DNA from: Haberlea rhodopensis
Taxonomy: Eukaryota > Streptophyta > Magnoliopsida > Lamiales > Gesneriaceae
Length of the DNA stretch: 64,000 nt
Reading direction: 5' to 3'
Assembly: GCA_907163345.1 (NCBI GenBank)
Contig: CAJQUN010000002.1
Coordinates: 43,315,754 to 43,379,753 of the forward strand
Part shown: piece after piece, positions 58,150 to 64,000 of the stretch
Position numbering within the stretch: position 1 is the first letter of the stretch
Layout: each line of letters starts with the position of its first letter
The notes under the pieces: model-generated
Seen by the model: only the letters and a program-made list of their open reading frames with translations
Database searches by the model: none
What the model was told of the DNA's origin: nothing
Made by a program: the position numbers and the translations under genes

Positions 58150-58362
58150 TAAAATTATTTTTAACAACATTATTTTAAATATAAATATTTTTTTATAAAT
58201 AAATAAATAAATAAAAAACATTAGTGCATTAGAATTCCAAAGATTTTTTATTAAATGCGTAAAACTTATTTTTAACAACATTATTTTAAATATAAATATT
58301 TTTTGACAAATAAATAAATCAATCAAAAACATTAGTGCACGAGAATTCCAAAGATTTTTACG
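58150..58362. repeat. Direct tandem duplication, ~109-bp unit, two copies
   Basis: ATTTTTAACAACATTATTTT (start about 58157 and 58268), then ACATTAGTGCAYKAGAATTC and CAAAGATTTTT occur in both halves with few changes. A short (AAAT)n run differs between them. Confidence 0.85.
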
Positions 58363-58522
58363 ACCTAAAGCCATTATAATAGTCTCTACCCACTTGCACA
58401 GCACTCTTCCATGTGTTTATCTTAAACAAATTTATATATATGTAATATAATTTTGGGCAGGGCTAGCTGCTCACCTTAGCCAATAGTATAGAACCGTGCA
58501 TCAGTTGGCTTGGAACGAAGTG

Positions 58523-60246
58523 TGATGATCCTAATTTTTGCTCCCCATAATCTTGAGCATCCAATGACCTCACTAACACTCATCCCAATCACCATAATAT
58601 CATTTGTTCATGACCTTGACTCAATTATAGTCATTCGGAGGCCAAAGTCATGGGATTTACAAATCAATCTCTTACATTACCCATTGATGACCTCATTCAT
58701 TACTTGCCCAAATTAGATAATGTGATGACTCATTGAATTACCCAATTCTAGTGCCTTGCCCCAAATCATGTTAGCCATTCAATGGCCTTGTCAAACCTTG
58801 TCATAAGCCATTCATGGATATTTAAGTGTCTAGCTCCAATTATGGCATACCATTCAAGTGTCTCACCAACACATTCAATTACCTTGCCTAAAATCATGTC
58901 ACTAATGGCCTAAACCCATTCTTTTTCCTTATCAATCATGCCAGTGCTGATTTTTCAATTGCCTCATGTTAGTCATCATTGCCTTGCTAAAATCATGATA
59001 TTAGACATGCCAAATTAGGAATTGATCAATTAATTCTCCTACAATAAATAATAAAAGTCCTCTATTCAATTGCCCAATGGAATTGACCAATTCATTTGCC
59101 TTGCCCAAATCTTGTCATTAATCATTTAATGACATTACTCAAACATGACACTAAGGAATCTCCATTATTCCTCATACTTTAAAATCACCTCATTCAATCC
59201 CATTTATTTGCATCTCAATCACATTAGCAACATCTGCACATCATGCACTAAAGTCTTGCCAATTGGGAGCCAAAATAGTGGATCTAAATTGGACACTCCT
59301 CCTCACTTTAAAACCACAATACACCATGCCAAGAAAAGATTATTCTACACTCTCCAATTTTCGAAATTCATCTTCTCACACATCACACACACATTTTTCG
59401 AAACCTTCAAGGCAAAGAAAGAGGAGATTTTGTGCTACTTTCTATAACCTGTAATTCGCTTAATCACGCTTCGAAGGTAAGTGGGTTTTTGCTATGAATA
59501 TCATTTCGTTTTTGAAACTCTATATATGTGTTAAAATTTCAGTTGAACACGAAAATGTATTTTAAAGATCATATTATGAAAGTTTATGAGAAATGCGCAT
59601 GGAAAGTCGAAGGCTCTTGGGGGGAAGTGCTACGTATGTAGGAGTCACCACTTGATTCGGCGAGGCAAAGTGCTACATGATGTGGGCGTGCCACATGCAT
59701 GAGAGTCACCTATTGATCCTTAAGAGCAAAGTGATATGCCATGGGAGCCACCTCTTAATCCCAAGAAGGAGATTATGTGATTATGTATTTATGTGACGAG
59801 GCTCTAGTGTGAGCAATTATGAGTATGTGTATCGATCTACTATGTGTTTGATAAAGAGTTAATTGAAAAGTTTTATATGCATGTTTTATCATGTTCAACT
59901 GGCCCCTGTTTGCTGAGTATTTTACCAAATACTCACCCCTTACCACCCCTCCCCAGTTAAGGACGAAGAATAGGTTGAAGACGAAGACAATACCAATTTT
60001 GGGCTGGTGATCTACCGATGAGATTTCAAGATTTTATTACGTTACGCTTCCGCAAAACTCTGTCTAGATCTAAGGTGTTTTATGAACAACTTATTCAAGT
60101 TGATTTCCAGTTGTGAAGAAGATTTTTATTTTCAATGAAATAAATATACTGGTTTTTATCATAGATATGTACACGAGGCTTGTTGATTTTGAATTAAATT
60201 TTGGAATCAACGCCGGTGTCACGCGCTCCGATCTCAAGGCGTGACA
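58523..60246 (+). repeat. 5' LTR of a gypsy-type retrotransposon F
   Basis: TGTGATGATCCTAATTTTTG to CAAGGCGTGACA, about 1,724 bp. It is followed after four bases by the tRNA-Met-type primer site TGGTATCAGAGCAAACCAGG. The PBS fixes the plus orientation and marks this as a 5' LTR. The target duplication cannot be tested because the element runs off the window. Confidence 0.82.
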
Positions 60247-60249
60247 TTT

Positions 60250-60700
60250 TAGTGGTATCAGAGCAAACCAGGTTCCATGATCCCACTGGGAAAAGATATT
60301 TGGTTGATATAAATCAACCGAATTAAAAATCCCGGATCAAATAGACCAACTGGTTTAAGTCCAAAAATCAGTGGGGAATCAAATTAACAATCTGAAATTA
60401 TATTAAAAAAAATCAGCTTCTGCCGCCGTGCCATCACCGCCCTTGCCGGAAAGTCGACCTATCTCCATGATCGCCTCCCCCAGACGATGCCACGTCACTA
60501 AACGGCGGGTCGTTCGGATAAAGTTTTCCCGGCCAAATTCCTCATCGAAGAACTCGCGCACCCCAAACCCATCGATTTTCCGATCTCGCATCGCCGACCA
60601 CTTATCAAGTATCTAGACATACCACCATGACCGTCTTTATCAGACGAGAAAAAGCCCTCTCTCAATTCCAATAACCGTTCACTGGTCGACGAACAATTGC
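60250..60700 (+). other. PBS and proximal leader of element F
   Basis: The PBS is at 60252-60264. The leader then becomes GC-richer (60410-60620), with CGCCGTGCCATCACCGCCC-type sequence, but shows no gag motif. Confidence 0.6.
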
Positions 60701-63700
60701 AGATCCAATTCTCGCCCTCAAGAACCCTAAGTGGCGAAACTTCAGTTGTTAATTTGATCGAACATTCAAACACAAAAATCTAATTCACTTCGGATTATTA
60801 CTCATAATATGTGGCTAATAAAAACCCTCTATCATATTTGTCTCTCAATCAAGGAAATTGTCCAATTTTTAGCCTAGATTCACGCCCTCAAACCCTAACC
60901 ATGCCCATGAAATTCGATCCCCGATTTCCGCAATCATCTGAACACCAATTTCAAATTAATTTCGGGTTAATGATCCAATTGTCATCCTTAATAAAAGCCA
61001 TATGACTTTATCGAGTCACAAACGAAGGAAAGGCGTCAGTTGCGAATCACGGTTGCACCCTAAGAACCCTAACTGCCCGAAAATTTAGCCATCGATTTTC
61101 CCACCCATTGCAACAAAATTTCCAAATTAATTACTGGAGTAATAATCGAATTATCATCCTTGACAAAACCCCTCTACTAAATTCAAACTCCAGCCACAGA
61201 ATTGTTGCCAATTGTAGATCGAATATCATTTGTTAAAATTTTGAAATTTCTACATTTGATTTCTCAATCATCTGAACACCATTTCCAAATACTTCTGGGT
61301 TATTAATTCCAATAGCATTTCAATCCAAAGCCCTCTAAAAAAATCAAATTCCAATAATTGAACATCGAGCAATTTCGAATCGAAATTGCTCCCCAAGAAC
61401 CTTATTTTAGCCGAAACTCAAGCTCCGATTTTTCCCTATCATTTCAACACCAAAATCAAATTAATTTTGGATTTTTATTCTACATTGTATAGTTAATAAA
61501 AGCCCTCTTTTAAATGTTTCTCACAAACAATAGAAAGCTTCCAATTTTGAACCGCAATCCACGCCCGTTAGAACTCTAGGTCACGAAAATTTGGGATTCG
61601 ATTTTCTATTGACCGCTTTATTTTTAAACAAAAAATATTTCAAAGTGTAGTGTGAAGCGATTCTACCGCAAGTGCACGGTTGTCAAGTTTTAATATAGTG
61701 AATTTAAGTAAGAGTTGTCGAATCCACAGGGACTAATGTATAAGTACCAAATAAGACTAGCAAAATTATATTTAGCCTACGATTAAAGAAGGTGATTAAC
61801 TAATGCAAACTTAAACTAAGGAACGAAAATTAAACAAGAAACAACAAAATGAATGGTTCCAGATATGCAAAGGTAATTCGCTCGAGAAATTTATCAAGCT
61901 CTTCGTTCAACTATGTTATCTTTAATGATTCATCTGAATAAGCAAATTATCAATCAATTGATTCTAAAGGTGAGAGCTTTTCGCTGTTATTCAATACACT
62001 CTCTCGAGCTGTAAAGAAACTAATATCAAACTAGAACAAGTCACTCTCGTGCACCTATTTACTAATTCAATATTGCATAAATCGTCAAAACCTCGTTACT
62101 CTAAATCTCTCGATTCAAAGTCCTCACGTATGTGATTTCATCTCTCGATCTCAATCTTAAACATACTTCATGAATTAATAAAGCGTGCTATAACGTTATC
62201 TCTCGATCTTGGTTATAACTCTCAGAGTCAATCAAAGTTAGCTAGGCTTTGATCGTAACAAGCAACTAATTCATGAACAATAGGAATCAATACACTCAAA
62301 CACAATTGAATCAATAAATCAAACACAATGATACTAAATCTCAATAAAATAAACTAGATTTAATTCAAATCAAATACATAAGAAGTTTAATCGTCTCTCG
62401 ACCTCAAAAACATCAAATGAAAATTAAAATGAAATAAATCAAAGTTTAGAAATACGATAAACGGCTGGAATGAATCCGTGTGTTGCACCGTGATTTCTTC
62501 TCTTGCTCCTTCCTTGCACTCCGGATTGTACGCTCAAGCTCGGACGAAAACGAAAGAAGATGGCTCTCCTTGGCGGCGGCTAGGCGGCGGCTAGGGTTCT
62601 CTTTTTTTGGAGAAATTTCGTCTGATCTAAGATATACCTGGAATGGAAGAGATCCCCCTTTTAATCCTCCGAAAAAATCTTTCAAATATGGAAGATAAGA
62701 TTTTCAAAAATTCGCGTCTCGATCGATCGAAAATATTTCTCGATTGATCGGTGCACTGTTCACTTCAGCCTTTTCAACTCACTGCCTCGCTCGATCGATC
62801 GAAGTATATTTCCGATCGATCGACAATTCTCAAAATTTGTTGCTGAAGTCTCTGCCTCGATCGATCGATCGAGACAAAATCTCGATCGATCGGTGCTTTG
62901 AATAATTTGATGCTCAACACTCTGCCTGGCTCGATCGATCGAGAATTAATCTCGATCGATCGAGACTTCGAAAAATCCAACTTCTTCATTTGATCTCTTT
63001 TTCGCATCGATTTCGCCCGTTTTTTTCATTTTAGCTCATTTCTTCCACTTCCGACCTATTTTCCTGAAACAAACAAATAAACACCAAAAAGCATAATATC
63101 ATCCAGGAAAAAGTAGGAAAAATGGGAAGAAATTACAGCTAAAAACACTTAAATCTAAGCCTATCACTAATCTATCCAAACACTAATTTCAAATTAATTA
63201 TGGATTTATGATCCTTATATCACGTCGAACAAAAGCGCTCTATCCAACCGAAATCACAAACAAGGGAAGATGCTCAATTTTGGATCGAGATTCTCGCCCA
63301 AGAACCCTAAAATTTGGAAAATTTTGGACTTCGTTCTCTCCCAATTCCGAATGCCATTTTAAAATTAAATTTGGGTTATGAATCCTCATAACATGTATAT
63401 TAATAGTTCTCAAACAATTTCGAAATTCCAAATCTCGAGTGATCGAATTCTTGAAGCCCCAATCCGCGCCTATTAAACCCTAATATCTCAAATATTTGCC
63501 CTCGATTTTGGACCACCGAAGCAGATTATTCCAATCCGAATTGTGTTATTTATCCTCACTTCATTTTCCAAGAAAAATCATTTGTCAATTTCGAAATTCA
63601 GCAACCGAAAAGTAACCAATTTAGGATTAAACTTTTTTTTTCCTCAAAGAACTCTAACCCATGAAATCTCATTCTTCGATTCCACATCCACCGTAGCATT
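60700..63700 (+). repeat. Diverged tandem repeat array, ~165-175-bp unit, in the leader of element F
   Basis: A unit with CAATCATCTGAACACCAATT, TTAATTTCGGGTTATTAATC-like, AAAAGCCCTCT, CAATTTTGGATCG and CAAGAACCCTAA recurs. Anchor points are near 60931, 61102, 61266, 61440, 61613, 63177, 63342 and 63512. Units are roughly 60-75 percent alike by eye. The array is interrupted at about 61650-63165. Confidence 0.8.
61650..63165 (-). mobile_element. LTR-like insertion inside the tandem array
   Basis: Read on the minus strand it could run from TGATAGGCTTAGATTTAAGT to CGCTTCACACTACA, an LTR-like TG..CA frame of about 1.5 kb. A 5-bp duplication is not evident. It contains CCGCAAGTGCACGGTTGTCA, shared with 18669-19383, and a block of eight GATCGATC palindromes at 62722-62961. 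Confidence 0.55.
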
Positions 63701-63727
63701 TTTTGTTTCAATACGACGTAGGCTACG

Positions 63728-64000
63728 ATGACTCACGCTCAAATCAATTTGATCCAATATATGGAGCATGATATAACCGAATTTAAAATATTTCAAGACA
63801 ATGAGATGCGAGACAAGACTGAGTTGTTGGAGATAATCAATCACTTCCATTATAAGGCTCAAAGGAGGACCTACCACCATCATCGTGCCGAAGAGCGACT
63901 TACAAAAGCAATCAAGGACAACAAAACACTTGTGAGAGTCCAAATTAACAAGTGCCAACAGTTGGAATGCTTCGAGCAGGAGTTCAAGGAGTATCGTGAG
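63728..64000 (+). CDS. Open reading frame of element F running off the window (probable gag start)
   Basis: MTHAQINLIQYMEHDITEFK opens 91 uninterrupted codons to the last base. The peptide is highly charged and helical, with regular leucine/isoleucine spacing (TELLEIINHF, RLTKAIKDNKTLVRVQINKC), suggesting a coiled coil. Its position after the 5' LTR, PBS and leader suggests gag or an upstream ORF, but no gag signature is visible in this fragment. The leader is stop-rich before it, so this is the first sizeable frame of the element. Confidence 0.55.
   Translation, partial: MTHAQINLIQYMEHDITEFKIFQDNEMRDKTELLEIINHFHYKAQRRTYHHHRAEERLTKAIKDNKTLVRVQINKCQQLECFEQEFKEYRE

Noticed and set aside
58523..60246. 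Host gene with S/T-rich ORF at 59145-59454
   Set aside because: The two short frames lie fully inside a TG..CA LTR ended by a primer-binding site.
60252..60264. tRNA fragment genes at each TGGTATCAGAGC
   Set aside because: These are primer-binding sites complementary to tRNA 3' ends, located right at LTR borders. No tRNA cloverleaf surrounds them.
60403..60773. Short ORFs of 62-91 codons in the GC-richer leader
   Set aside because: Overlapping frames on both strands without motifs; GC-rich leader DNA is expected to give these by chance.
62722..62961. CRISPR-like array of palindromes and spacers
   Set aside because: The repeats are only 8-14 bp, the spacing is irregular in detail, and the context is a plant LTR with no cas genes.

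Overview
The window is nuclear DNA of a flowering plant, most likely a eudicot. It has spliced genes with GT-AG introns, AT-rich intergenic DNA, a plant-type U2 snRNA promoter (USE plus TATA) and a dense layer of LTR retrotransposons, hAT-like and PIF/Harbinger-like DNA transposons. No prokaryotic gene organisation is present. All identifications come from reading the sequence; no database search was run. Layout: 0-9.8 kb is the gene-rich end. It holds the 3' exons of a p24-delta cargo receptor (+), a convergent F-box/LRR gene (-), a thaumatin-like protein gene with a hydrophobic tail (+), a U2 snRNA gene (-) with a Pol II-type promoter, and a Tourist-like MITE. 10.1-17.1 kb holds a young Ty1-copia element (D, minus strand, 403-bp LTRs with two differences, TSD AAACA) inserted in the last coding exon of an unrecognised host gene. 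17.1-26.7 kb is a mosaic of LTR fragments with one complete 2.07-kb solo LTR. 26.7-28.5 kb holds a plantacyanin-type blue copper gene (-), a broken fragment of a sister gene and a foldback MITE. 29.4-34.0 kb is a PIF-like element that hosts a decayed 2.96-kb hAT transposon and a separate 718-bp MITE. 34.4-57.2 kb is a nest of insertions. A DUF1644 zinc-finger-like pseudogene was split 14 codons before its stop by copia element C (TSD TGATC). C was split in its RNase H region by a non-autonomous SIRE-like element A (TSD CACTG). The left LTR of A was split by a 9.7-kb SIRE-type element B with an extra env-like ORF, and the right LTR of A by a 2.15-kb gypsy-type solo LTR (TSD GTATT). The lengths reconcile: both LTRs of A reduce to about 1.85-1.88 kb and C to about 5.4 kb once younger insertions are removed. 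58.5-64.0 kb is the 5' end of a gypsy-type element: a 1.7-kb LTR, a tRNA-Met-type PBS, a leader of diverged ~170-bp tandem repeats interrupted by another LTR-like insertion, and an ORF running off the window. The working genes look like ordinary single-copy plant genes: early secretory cargo receptor, SCF ubiquitin ligase adaptor, apoplastic PR-5-like protein, spliceosomal RNA and cell-wall cuproprotein. They form no operon-like system. The most unusual signal is a recurring design in several apparently different LTRs: paired palindromic GATCGATC cores, and in one case a CG-rich hairpin instead, just upstream of the word CTGCC.
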